A stretch of 59,159 bases of DNA. Origin: Oscillospiraceae bacterium. GTDB taxonomy: Bacteria > Bacillota > Clostridia > Oscillospirales > CAG-272. The notes beneath the pieces are model-generated. The model ran no database searches. It worked only from the letters and a program-made list of their open reading frames with translations, and had not been told where the DNA came from. The stretch lies in assembly GCA_015063625.1 (NCBI GenBank), contig SVTT01000010.1, forward strand, positions 1-59,159, written 5' to 3'. The translations under genes and the position numbers were made by a program. Below are positions 36,007-43,866 of this stretch, in pieces. The stretch's first letter is position 1; the number at the start of each line of letters is the position of its first letter.

Positions 36007-36981
36007 GTGCTGTATGAGGAACAGGGAAGATTGGTGCGCGGCGTGGGCGGACTTTACGAGATCCGACTTGACGGAGGCGATACGCCGCTGTCGGGAAGGA
36101 CGGCGTTTTCGCGCGCAAAGGGCAATTTCCGCCATGCGGGGCTGACACCTCTTGTGGGCGACCGCGTGCGCGTGCGCTACGACGATATTGCCGCCTCTCG
36201 CTATACAGGGCAGGAGCCGCCTGCTAACGACGACGGGGGTGGCGTGGTCATCGCCGAGATCCTGCCCCGCCTGAATGCTCTGATCCGACCGCCGATGGCA
36301 AATATCGGCGTGCTGTTTATTGCCTTTGCGGCGGCACAGCCCGCGCCCGCCCTGGAAACGGTGGACAAGCTGATCGCCATTGCGGAGTACAACCATATCG
36401 AGCCGATCCCCGTTATCTCCAAAAAGGATATTGCGCCCGAATACGCCGCCGAGCTGTGTCTGCTGTATCGGAATGCCGGCTTTACCGCCTTTACGGTGTC
36501 CTCGGTCGAGGATGACGGTGTCGGCGAGCTGCGCGCCTGGATCGACTGTGAGCTGGGGGAGCGCATCGCCGCCTTTGCAGGGGCGTCGGGTGTGGGGAAA
36601 TCTACGCTTCTCAACGCACTTTATCCCAAGCTCTCGCTTGCCACGGGTGAGATCAGCCGCAAGATCGAACGGGGCAGGCATACCACCAGACGGGTGGAGC
36701 TTTACCCGATAGGAGAGGGCTTCGTGGCGGATACGCCCGGCTTCAGCATGCTGGATTTCGTCCGCTTTGACTTCTTTAAAAAGGAGGATCTACCCCTCGT
36801 GATGCGAGAGTTTGATCCTTACCTCGGCACCTGCCGCTATACCAAATGTACCCATACCAAGGAGGAGGGCTGTGCCGTGCTTGCCGCACTGCGGGAGGGC
36901 AAGATCGCCCCCTCGCGCCACGCGAGCTTTCTTTCGATGTATGAGGATCTCAGACATAAGCACGATTGGAGCAAAAAATAA
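36007..36981 (+). CDS. rsgA: Ribosome small subunit-dependent GTPase A
   Basis: A 324-residue circularly permuted GTPase. An OB fold (GRLVRGVGGLYEI) comes first, then G4 (ISKKD), G1 (GASGVGKSTLLNAL) and G3 (DTPGFSML), and a C-terminal zinc motif (CRYTKCTHTKEEGC). It assists 30S maturation. GTG 36007 is chosen because GAAGGGAG lies eight bases upstream; the GTG at 35998 would overlap that site. The NKxD motif is SKKD here. Confidence 0.94.
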   Translation: MLYEEQGRLVRGVGGLYEIRLDGGDTPLSGRTAFSRAKGNFRHAGLTPLVGDRVRVRYDDIAASRYTGQEPPANDDGGGVVIAEILPRLNALIRPPMANIGVLFIAFAAAQPAPALETVDKLIAIAEYNHIEPIPVISKKDIAPEYAAELCLLYRNAGFTAFTVSSVEDDGVGELRAWIDCELGERIAAFAGASGVGKSTLLNALYPKLSLATGEISRKIERGRHTTRRVELYPIGEGFVADTPGFSMLDFVRFDFFKKEDLPLVMREFDPYLGTCRYTKCTHTKEEGCAVLAALREGKIAPSRHASFLSMYEDLRHKHDWSKK

Positions 36982-37604
36982 TGCGCGCTTACATTTATGT
37001 GGGGGGAGCCATCGAGCCCTCCCGTATCACCGAGCACCCCAAGGGGGATGACCTGCTGATCGCCGCGGACAGCGGCTGGCACAACGCAAAAAGGCTTTCG
37101 GTCACGCCGAGGATCCTGCTTGGCGACTTTGATTCGATCGGCAAGGGAGAGCTGCCCGACGCCGAGGAGATCCTGCAGGTGCCTGCCGAGAAGGACCGCA
37201 CCGATACCCAGCTTGCCGTGGACCTCGCGCTCTCGCGCGGTGCCGATGACATCGTGATCGTCGGGGGACTGTCGGGGCGGCTTGACCATACGCTCTCCAA
37301 CCTCGCTGTTCTGGAGTCGCTCTTTTTGCGGGGCGTGCATGCCGTCATCACCGACGGGCGCAACCGTGTGCGCTATATTCGCAACACGGGCGTGCTGATC
37401 CCGCGCGGTGCATACACCTATCTCTCGCTGATCGCGGTGGACGAGGTGGTCAAGGGTGTGAGCGTGGATGGCTGTAAATATCCCCTTAAGAACGCCAAGC
37501 TGAGAAGAGATTGTCAATACACCGTCAGCAATGAGCTCACGGGCAACTGTGCGCTCGTTGAGGTGCGCCGCGGCGGCGTGCTGATCGTTGAATCCTCCGA
37601 TTAA
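36981..37604 (+). CDS. thiN: Thiamine diphosphokinase
   Basis: A 207-residue enzyme making thiamine diphosphate. Motifs: IAADSGWHNA, LLGDFDSI, EKDRTDTQLAVDLAL and GGLSGRLDHTLSNL. The start codon overlaps the rsgA stop (TAATG). rpe, usual between rsgA and thiN, is missing. spoVM follows on the opposite strand. Confidence 0.95.
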   Translation: MRAYIYVGGAIEPSRITEHPKGDDLLIAADSGWHNAKRLSVTPRILLGDFDSIGKGELPDAEEILQVPAEKDRTDTQLAVDLALSRGADDIVIVGGLSGRLDHTLSNLAVLESLFLRGVHAVITDGRNRVRYIRNTGVLIPRGAYTYLSLIAVDEVVKGVSVDGCKYPLKNAKLRRDCQYTVSNELTGNCALVEVRRGGVLIVESSD

Positions 37605-37637
37605 AACGGTGCCTCGGCGCTTGCCGTCGGTAAAAAA

Positions 37638-37674
37638 GCAATGCCCGTGTGTCTTTTGGACACACGGGCATTGC
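37638..37674 (-). terminator. Intrinsic terminator of spoVM (convergent with thiN)
   Basis: A 16-bp stem GCAATGCCCGTGTGTC around TTTTG. The T6 tract is on the minus-strand side, directly after spoVM. Confidence 0.87.
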
Positions 37675-37677
37675 CTG

Positions 37678-37755
37678 TTATTTGCGCGGAATATGAAAGA
37701 TCCTGCGCAGAAAGGGCGCGAGAAACGAGGGCGATCTCATCAATACGATCTTCAT
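37678..37755 (-). CDS. spoVM: Stage V sporulation protein M-like peptide
   Basis: A 25-residue ORF, MKIVLMRSPSFL then APFLRRIFHIPRK, with a perfect AAGGAGG five bases upstream. Aligned with Bacillus SpoVM from memory, Met1, Lys2, Pro9, Phe11, Leu12, Arg17, Arg24 and Lys25 coincide without gaps. Pro9 is the residue that matters for sensing forespore membrane curvature. The place next to thiN is the same as in Bacillus. In that system the amphipathic helix recruits SpoIVA and starts coat assembly. It implies an endospore-forming host. Too short for ordinary gene finders. Confidence 0.9.
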   Translation of the reverse strand: MKIVLMRSPSFLAPFLRRIFHIPRK

Positions 37756-37870
37756 ACAAGCCTCCTTGCAAAGCGAGGACACGGAAGCGACCGCTTCGGT
37801 GTCTTCTTCTCTTTCCCATGATATGCACCGAGCAGGCGGCTCGCTCATAGCCTGTAGTGAGGTGAGGCAT

Positions 37871-39697
37871 ATGTGTTCGATCAACGGATGTATCGACTTT
37901 TTTCATCCCGAGGCAGTGAAGCGGGAGGCGGTGAAGCGCGCTGCCGCCACGATGAGCCGACGGGGACCCGACGGCAGTGGCGCACACTTTGCACGGGGCG
38001 TGGGGCTTTGTCACAATCGGCTGGCGGTGATGGACCCTGCGGGAGGGGCGCAGCCCATGAGTGCTATGCTGCGCGGCAGGCGTTATACCATTGTGTATAA
38101 CGGTGAGATCTACAATGCGCGCGAGCTGCGCCGCGAGCTTGCCGAAAGGGGCGCCGTCTTTTTTACCGAGTGCGATACCGAGGTGGTGCTCTGGTGCTAT
38201 ATGATCCATAAGGAGCGCTCGCCCGAGCTTCTCAACGGCATTTTTGCGTTTGCCGTGCACGACGAGAGCGAGGACCTTGTCTTTTTTGCAAGGGACCGTC
38301 TTGGCGTCAAGCCCTTTTTTTATACCGTTCAGGGGTCAACCCTTTATTTTGCCTCCGAGCTGAAGGGGCTTCTTTCCCATAAGGAGATCCCTCCCGAGGT
38401 GGATGAGCAGGGGCTTTGGCAGCTGCTGTATCTTGCGCCCGTGACCTTGCGCGGGCAGAGCGTTTTTCGCCGCATCAAGGAGCTTTTGCCCGGTCACCGT
38501 GCCGTTTTTGACCGCAACGGATGGCGCGAGGGCGCCTATTGGTCCCCCGAGGCAAGGCGGTTTGAGGGGGATGCCGCCGAGGCGACGGCACGGGTGCGTG
38601 AGCTCTTTCTTGATGCCGTGACCCGCCAGCTTGACAGTGACGTGCCCCTTGCCGTCCTGCTCTCGGGGGGCTTGGATTCCTCGGCGATCACGGCGGTGGC
38701 GGCAAGCGAGATGCGGCGTCGGGGCAGGGTGCTTGATACCTATTCGTTTGAATATGAGGGCAACCGCGAGAGCTTTCGGGCGAGTCTGTTTCAGCCCCAA
38801 GGGGACGATGCCTTTGCGTCGGGGCTTGCCGAGGAGCTGGGCACGCACCATACCGTGCTGACCGCTCCCACCGAGGCGGTGGCAGAGGCGCTGTACGGCG
38901 CAGTGATGGCACGTGATCTCCCGGGGCAGGCGGATATCGATTCCTCGCTGCTTTATTTTTGCGGTGAGATCAAAAAAAGGCACACGGTGGTGCTCTCGGG
39001 CGAGTGCTCGGATGAGATCTTTGGGGGGTATCCGTGGTTTTACCGCCCCGAGATGCTGGAGCGCGATTTCTTCCCGTGGCTGCACGATCCCGAGGCGCGC
39101 ATCTGCCTGTTTGACGCCGCTGCCGTCAAGCGCCGCGAGGGGAGAGAATTTATGCGGGAGGTCTATCGGAAAAGCCTTGCCGATTGCCCCGCCCTTGAGG
39201 GAGATCCGCCCGAGATGCAACGCGCACGTGCGGCGACATGGCTCTCCACGCGTTATTTCATGGCAAGTCTTCTCGAGCGCAAGGACCGTATGAGCATGTA
39301 TTGCGGCGTCGAGGTGCGCGTCCCCTTTGCCGACCACCGCATTCTCGAGTACGTGTTCAACGTTCCCTGGTCGATCAAGTTTGAAAACGGGGTGGAAAAG
39401 GCACTGCTGCGCCGTGCCATGGAGGGTGCACTGCCCGAGCGCATCCTCTACCGCAAAAAGAGCCCTTATCCAAAGACCCACAACCCCCGCTACGAGCAGT
39501 GTGTGCGCCGCATGCTGGAGGAACGTCTGTCCAAGGGAGGCTTTCTTGCAAAAACGCTTGACCGTGCGCGCCTTGCGGCGCTCCTTGAGGGGGAGAACAC
39601 CACCTGGTTCGGTCAGCTGATGGCAAGACCCCAGCTGATCGCCTGGCTCTGCCAGCTTGATTTCTGGTTTGAGCATTACCGCGTGCGATTGGTGTAA
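37871..39697 (+). CDS. asnB: Asparagine synthase (glutamine-hydrolysing)
   Basis: A 608-residue class II glutamine amidotransferase. Cys2 is the N-terminal nucleophile (MCSINGC), with RGPDGSG and YNGEIYN in the glutaminase half. The synthetase half carries the ATP pyrophosphatase motif LLSGGLDSSAI and SGECSDEIFGGYPWF. It converts aspartate to asparagine with glutamine and ATP. The start is fixed by the required Met-Cys; longer in-frame starts cross the spoVM leader. A terminator follows. Confidence 0.95.
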   Translation: MCSINGCIDFFHPEAVKREAVKRAAATMSRRGPDGSGAHFARGVGLCHNRLAVMDPAGGAQPMSAMLRGRRYTIVYNGEIYNARELRRELAERGAVFFTECDTEVVLWCYMIHKERSPELLNGIFAFAVHDESEDLVFFARDRLGVKPFFYTVQGSTLYFASELKGLLSHKEIPPEVDEQGLWQLLYLAPVTLRGQSVFRRIKELLPGHRAVFDRNGWREGAYWSPEARRFEGDAAEATARVRELFLDAVTRQLDSDVPLAVLLSGGLDSSAITAVAASEMRRRGRVLDTYSFEYEGNRESFRASLFQPQGDDAFASGLAEELGTHHTVLTAPTEAVAEALYGAVMARDLPGQADIDSSLLYFCGEIKKRHTVVLSGECSDEIFGGYPWFYRPEMLERDFFPWLHDPEARICLFDAAAVKRREGREFMREVYRKSLADCPALEGDPPEMQRARAATWLSTRYFMASLLERKDRMSMYCGVEVRVPFADHRILEYVFNVPWSIKFENGVEKALLRRAMEGALPERILYRKKSPYPKTHNPRYEQCVRRMLEERLSKGGFLAKTLDRARLAALLEGENTTWFGQLMARPQLIAWLCQLDFWFEHYRVRLV

Positions 39698-39740
39698 AAA
39701 AGGAGCTGTCTCAAATGCGAAATTTGAGACAGCTCCTTTT
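39697..39740 (+). terminator. Intrinsic terminator of asnB
   Basis: AAAAGGAGCTGTCTCAAAT-GCGA-ATTTGAGACAGCTCCTTTT, directly after the stop. Its outer arm is also one end of the MITE-like element. Confidence 0.85.
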
Positions 39741-39975
39741 GCTATGTTGAAGGGGCTCGGCAGATTTAGGCGAGAAGCGTTGATCGCGAGGCGTGAGGCG
39801 TACAAAGGTACGTCGAGCCTCGGGAGCGACGGTAGAAAAAGTCCGATTATAAAATATGAAATCCGTAGGATTTCTACCTTAAAACTGTCTCATTTACGGC
39901 TTTTGCTATATTTGAGATCGTTTTTTTCTTTGTTTTCGGACTTTTTCGGTCTCGTCAAATGTGACAGCCCCTTTT
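39699..39975. repeat. MITE-like non-coding element (candidate)
   Basis: About 277 bp without a gene, flanked by imperfect inverted ends: AAAAGGAGCTGTCTC at the left and, reversed, AAAAGGGGCTGTCAC at the right (13 of 15 match). Inside are a second GAGACAG/CTGTCTC pair and a GC hairpin region around 39790-39830 (GAGGCGTAC..GTACGTCGAGCCTC). No transposase is present. The right arm could equally be the gpsA terminator. Confidence 0.5.
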
Positions 39976-39979
39976 CAAT

Positions 39980-41050
39980 TCATCTGATCGTTTCGGTTTC
40001 AAATGCCTGCCAGGGGATGTTCACCTCTGCGTTGTCGACAAGGAGCTCGCGGATGTGCATCAGAAGAGGGAAGTCCTCCTTTTTTGCACGTCCGTCCTTG
40101 GTCATTTGCAGCAGGGCGTCGGCGGTGCGGCGCGCGATGACGATGGATTCCAGAGTCACGCCCCTGAGGATAGCCATTGCCTCGTCAAAGTGCTTGCCCT
40201 CACCGAGCAGTGTGCCGATGCGGCGTGTGCGGCCGCCGAACACGGTGACGTAAAGGTCGCCGATGCCGAGGTAGATGCTGTCGTGCAGACCTCCGAGAAG
40301 AGCAAGCAGACGCGCCATCTCCTTAGACGCCTGACCAAACAGGGCGGCTTGGGAGTTGTAGTGCTCAAACACGCGGCCCTCCCGGCGGTAGGACATGCCG
40401 ATGGCAAGCGAAACGCCGAGCGCATAGGCGTTCTTCAGTGCCACGGCGCACTCGACGCCGCGAACGTCGGTGGAAAGACTGACATGATAGAAATCGGTTT
40501 CAAACAGGCTGCGGATGAAGCGCAGAAGCTTTATATCGGGACCGCAGAAGGTGACCTCGGTGGGGTCGAGGTCGGCAAGCTCATAGCTGGTGCAGGGACC
40601 GCCCACGGCGTTGATCTTCAGCTTTTTGTCGGTAAAGCGGAGCATGTATTCGGGGTAGGAGATGAGATTGCCCTTGCACTCGCCGTCGTCGATCATGCCC
40701 TTGGTGATCGAGAGCACGGGGAGCGACTCGGGGATCACGGGAATGACGTTCTCACAGAACCACTCAAGCCCAAAGCTGCTGACGCCGCAGATCAGCAGAT
40801 CGGCGTCCCTTATGCAGTCGGCAAGCTCCTCGTATTGATGGAAGCTGACGCCCTCGGGCATATGAAAGGAGGTGCGCACGCCCTTGACGTCGTGACACAG
40901 GGTGAGGTGATCGCCCGTTCTTTTTCCGTGCTCGATGATCTCGCGGTCAAGTGGGGAGCCGACGAGCCGCACGGAGTGGCGGTTGCGGCAGGCAGGGAAT
41001 GCCATGGCGGAGCCCATCATGCCCGCGCCGACAACTGTAATGATTGCCAT
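39980..41050 (-). CDS. gpsA: NAD(P)-dependent glycerol-3-phosphate dehydrogenase family protein
   Basis: A 356-residue protein with an N-terminal Rossmann fold (VVGAGMMGSAMA), the SITKGM loop and a C-terminal helical domain. ECAVALKNAYALGVSLAIG holds the catalytic Lys, and GGRTRRIGTLLGEG the substrate arginines. It should make sn-glycerol-3-phosphate for lipid synthesis. The domain order matches GpsA, but the N-terminal motif is MMGSAMA rather than the common GxWGTALA, so a related paralogue cannot be ruled out. It has its own promoter. Confidence 0.83.
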   Translation of the reverse strand: MAIITVVGAGMMGSAMAFPACRNRHSVRLVGSPLDREIIEHGKRTGDHLTLCHDVKGVRTSFHMPEGVSFHQYEELADCIRDADLLICGVSSFGLEWFCENVIPVIPESLPVLSITKGMIDDGECKGNLISYPEYMLRFTDKKLKINAVGGPCTSYELADLDPTEVTFCGPDIKLLRFIRSLFETDFYHVSLSTDVRGVECAVALKNAYALGVSLAIGMSYRREGRVFEHYNSQAALFGQASKEMARLLALLGGLHDSIYLGIGDLYVTVFGGRTRRIGTLLGEGKHFDEAMAILRGVTLESIVIARRTADALLQMTKDGRAKKEDFPLLMHIRELLVDNAEVNIPWQAFETETIR

Positions 41051-41139
41051 AGTCAGATCCTTTTCGATTTGTATTTGCAGCGGTGATCGATATTCGGTGC
41101 GGTCAGTGCTTTTAAAAATGCAGCGATTATGCCGTCATT

Positions 41140-41168
41140 AGTGTAGCAAAATTTGCAAGGCTTGTCAA
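41140..41168 (-). promoter_or_regulatory. Sigma-A promoter of the gpsA-type gene
   Basis: Minus strand TTGACA, 17-bp spacer, TACACT. Confidence 0.77.
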
Positions 41169-41473
41169 CAGGTGCCGACTTTTTTTACAAGAAGCTCGGC
41201 TCCGATGCGGTGCTACGGCAAAAATATCGGTTCCTCTCGCGCGCATCGCGCGTGTGAAGAATGAAGGGAACATTCGCGGCAAGCGATAGGTTTTTTTTGC
41301 GCGTCCCCCCTCCACGTGACGGAAAAGCGCTTGTTCAAAAATTGTTTTCAATTTTGTCAACATTTCGTAATTCGATTCAGAATTGCCGATTCCGTGTAAA
41401 GCCTTGATTTGACAGGGATTCGTGCTGCTTTTGTGCGATATTATGAAAAAAGTTGGTTTTGAACAATTTGCAC
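41169..41473. other. Gene-free spacer
   Basis: About 305 bp between divergent gpsA and the solute-binding gene. I see an A/T-rich second half, a T8 run at 41290 and a small CGCGCG hairpin near 41240, but no ORF with a ribosome binding site and no recognised RNA. Confidence 0.6.
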
Positions 41474-41502
41474 TTGACAATTTGGAGAAATTTTGGTATA
41501 AT
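41474..41502 (+). promoter_or_regulatory. Consensus sigma-A promoter of the solute-binding lipoprotein
   Basis: TTGACA, 17-bp spacer, TATAAT; leader of about 78 nt to the ATG. Confidence 0.88.
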
Positions 41503-41542
41503 GCAAGGGCAATGTGGGGACAAATCTCCCCCAAAAAACAAA

Positions 41543-41589
41543 AAAGGAGGCCGTTTCCGCAATCGCATGCGGAAACAACAGCAATCATG
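41543..41589 (+). promoter_or_regulatory. SD-hairpin-start arrangement
   Basis: AAAGGAGG ends at 41550, then an 8-bp hairpin (GTTTCCGC-AATCGCAT-GCGGAAAC, 41553-41576) and only then the ATG at 41587. Folding would shorten the SD-to-start distance from 36 to about 12 nt. An ATG in the loop opens a 7-codon ORF whose TGA overlaps the real ATG. Confidence 0.6.
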
Positions 41590-43161
41590 AAGAAAACTCT
41601 TCGCTTAATTGCTCTGCTCATGGCATGCCTGTTTTGTCTGATGGCGATCGTTGCTTGTGATGATGACAAGGATAACGATGGCGATGACGAAGACGTCGAG
41701 ACCAAGGTCGAGGACGGCGTAAAGTATGCTAAGGATGAATGGGGCAGATGGAGACTCATGGATGAACTGCCCGATGAGCTTGACTGGCGCGGCGAGCTGG
41801 TAAAGGTTCTTTACTGGTCCGACGTTGAGAAGCCCGAGTTCAAGCAGGACGAGGAGACCAACCTCGACCGTACCTCTGCGATCTACAAGCGTAATAATGC
41901 GATCGAAAACCGCTTGGGTGTAGAGCTTGATTTTACCGGCGAGCCCGGCAACGCCAATAACGTCCAAGGCTTTGTCCGCCGCGTCGAGAACGCAAAGAAC
42001 GGCGGTCAGAACGACTTTGACATTATCGGTACTTACTCCAAGACGCAGGGCGCTCTGCTTGGCAGAGGCTTCCTCTACAACCTTTCCTCTGTTGAGGATT
42101 CTTACCTTGATCTGGAGAAGCCCTGGTGGCCCGGCAACCTGGTGGACTACTTCAAGGTTGGCGACTCTCTGTATTTCGTTTCCGGTGACATTTCCATCAC
42201 CGCCATCGACGAGATGCACTGCATCTACTTTAACAAGGACCTTGTCAACCGTCAGTTCGAGGCTGAGGCAAACGCCGCAGGCTTCACCGGCGCCAACGCA
42301 GGCACCGAGTTGCTTTACAGCTACGTCTACGGCTACAAGTGGACTCTTGACAAGATGATCGAGATGGCTTCCTCTTACGGCACCGACCTCGACTCCAGCG
42401 GTGACAAGACGGTCAACGACGCTTACGGCATGTGCTCGATCGACTACTGCGCAACCGCACTTTACGGATCCGCAAACCTCCGTCAGATCGACCCCGATGC
42501 CCAGAATATGCTGGTCATCTCCGACGACTACACCTCGAACAGAACCATTTCTCTGGTGAAGGAGCTGGCGCGTCTGTTCAACAGTGATAAATACTTCCAC
42601 GAGTCTGCCGGCAATTACACCCAGCCCTTCCTGCGCGGCAACGCTCTGTTTGCCCTGCAGTACATCGAGCTGGCTGAGAACGATCTGATCGCAAACGATG
42701 CGGTTGAGAACTACGGTCTTGTTCCTTGCCCTCTGTACGATGACCAGCAGGTGAACTACTACACCGTTATCGGTAACGCGTTCTCTATCTACTCCATCTT
42801 CGTTGACTTCGACGATCGTGGCGATAAGGCTGATACGCTCTGCATGCTCACCGCCGTTCTTGAGGCTTGGGCAAGCGAGGGTTACCGTAAGACCACTCCC
42901 GTTGTCTTCGAGTTGAACATGCAGCTCAAGTACTCTCCCACGCAGGACGAGACCAATATGTGCGAGTACGTTCGCGCAGGTATCAAGTTCGACCTCGGTC
43001 GTATCTTCTCTGATATCGTTGGTTACCACCTTGATGCAAACGTGATCTGGGCGGCTGAGCAGGATTCTCCTTGGGTCAGCTACTACAGCCCCACGCTCGG
43101 GACCATGGAAACTTCTCTCGCAACCTTCGTCGAGCAGGTTAGAGTGAACTTCGGTAACTGA
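41587..43161 (+). CDS. Orphan extracellular solute-binding lipoprotein (sugar-type)
   Basis: A 524-residue lipoprotein: signal peptide with lipobox VAC, a very acidic linker (DDDKDNDGDDEDVETKVED) and a family 1-like type II solute-binding fold (LGVELDFTGEPGN, DFDIIGTYSKTQG, GDISITAIDEMHCIYFNKDLV). It probably binds an oligosaccharide. No permease or ATPase gene adjoins it, so it must share a transporter encoded elsewhere. Strongly biased codons and a consensus promoter point to high expression. A terminator follows immediately. Confidence 0.88.
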   Translation: MKKTLRLIALLMACLFCLMAIVACDDDKDNDGDDEDVETKVEDGVKYAKDEWGRWRLMDELPDELDWRGELVKVLYWSDVEKPEFKQDEETNLDRTSAIYKRNNAIENRLGVELDFTGEPGNANNVQGFVRRVENAKNGGQNDFDIIGTYSKTQGALLGRGFLYNLSSVEDSYLDLEKPWWPGNLVDYFKVGDSLYFVSGDISITAIDEMHCIYFNKDLVNRQFEAEANAAGFTGANAGTELLYSYVYGYKWTLDKMIEMASSYGTDLDSSGDKTVNDAYGMCSIDYCATALYGSANLRQIDPDAQNMLVISDDYTSNRTISLVKELARLFNSDKYFHESAGNYTQPFLRGNALFALQYIELAENDLIANDAVENYGLVPCPLYDDQQVNYYTVIGNAFSIYSIFVDFDDRGDKADTLCMLTAVLEAWASEGYRKTTPVVFELNMQLKYSPTQDETNMCEYVRAGIKFDLGRIFSDIVGYHLDANVIWAAEQDSPWVSYYSPTLGTMETSLATFVEQVRVNFGN

Positions 43162-43169
43162 TTTCTCTT

Positions 43170-43203
43170 AAAAAAGAGAGTGGCGTTAGCCACTCTCTTT
43201 TTT
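43170..43203 (+). terminator. Intrinsic terminator
   Basis: AAAAAAGAGAGTGGC-GTTA-GCCACTCTCTTTTTT after the solute-binding gene. Confidence 0.92.
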
Positions 43204-43229
43204 GGTGATATGCGGTGATCTTGCGTTGG

Positions 43230-43827
43230 AACGGGTCGTCGAAGGCGCCGACCCCTACCGGGTTTGATCACACCCAAACGTACCGCGAGGGTGTGGGAAA
43301 TCGGGTGCGCGTGCGCGCCCTGTTTCCACCGCCAACGACCGACGGTTGTTCCCTTGATGATCGCGGTCCTTGGTTTGATTGACCAATGTTGAAATTATAT
43401 CATACATGGTAGGGGCTGGCGCCCACGACAGCCCGTAACAAACAAACGGTAACCACAAACGGGTCGTCGAGGGCGCCGACCCCTACCGCGGTTTGATCAT
43501 ACCTGAACGTGCCGCGAGGACACCGGCAAACGGGTCGTCGAAGGCGCCGACCCCTACCGGGTTTGATCACACCCAAACGTACCGCGAGGGTGTGGGAAAT
43601 CGGGTGCGCGTGCGCGCCCTGTTTCCACCGTCAACGACCGACGGTTGTTCCCTTGATGATCGCGGTCCTTGGTTTGATTGACCAATGTTGAAATTATATC
43701 ATACATGGTAGGGGCTGGCGCCCACGACAGCCCGTAACAAACAGACGGTAACCATGAACGGGTCGTCGAAGGCGCCGACCCCTACCGGGTTGATCATACC
43801 CGAACGTGCCGCGAGGTGCGGGCAAAT
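43230..43827. repeat. Two 299-bp repeats built from REP-like inverted motifs
   Basis: Copies at 43230-43528 and 43529-43827 (similarity fades after ~43815). Each holds a ~30-bp GC-rich motif ACGGGTCGTCGAAGGCGCCG + ACCCCTACC in forward orientation at its start and end, and a reversed version (GGTAGGGGCTGGCGCCCACG + ACAGCCCGT) near 43408 and 43708. This alternation resembles bacterial REP/BIME clusters. An AT-rich TATATCATACATGG lies before each reversed motif. No coding signal is visible; the whole 43204-43866 gap is repeat or spacer. Confidence 0.88.
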
Positions 43828-43866
43828 CTCGTGACTGCATGTCGCATTTACCGCTTGCACTTTCGG

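Noticed and set aside
37756-37870. Sporulation sigma-E promoter upstream of spoVM
   Set aside because: A CATATCAT stretch is present but I could not find a convincing -35 at proper spacing, so no promoter is claimed.
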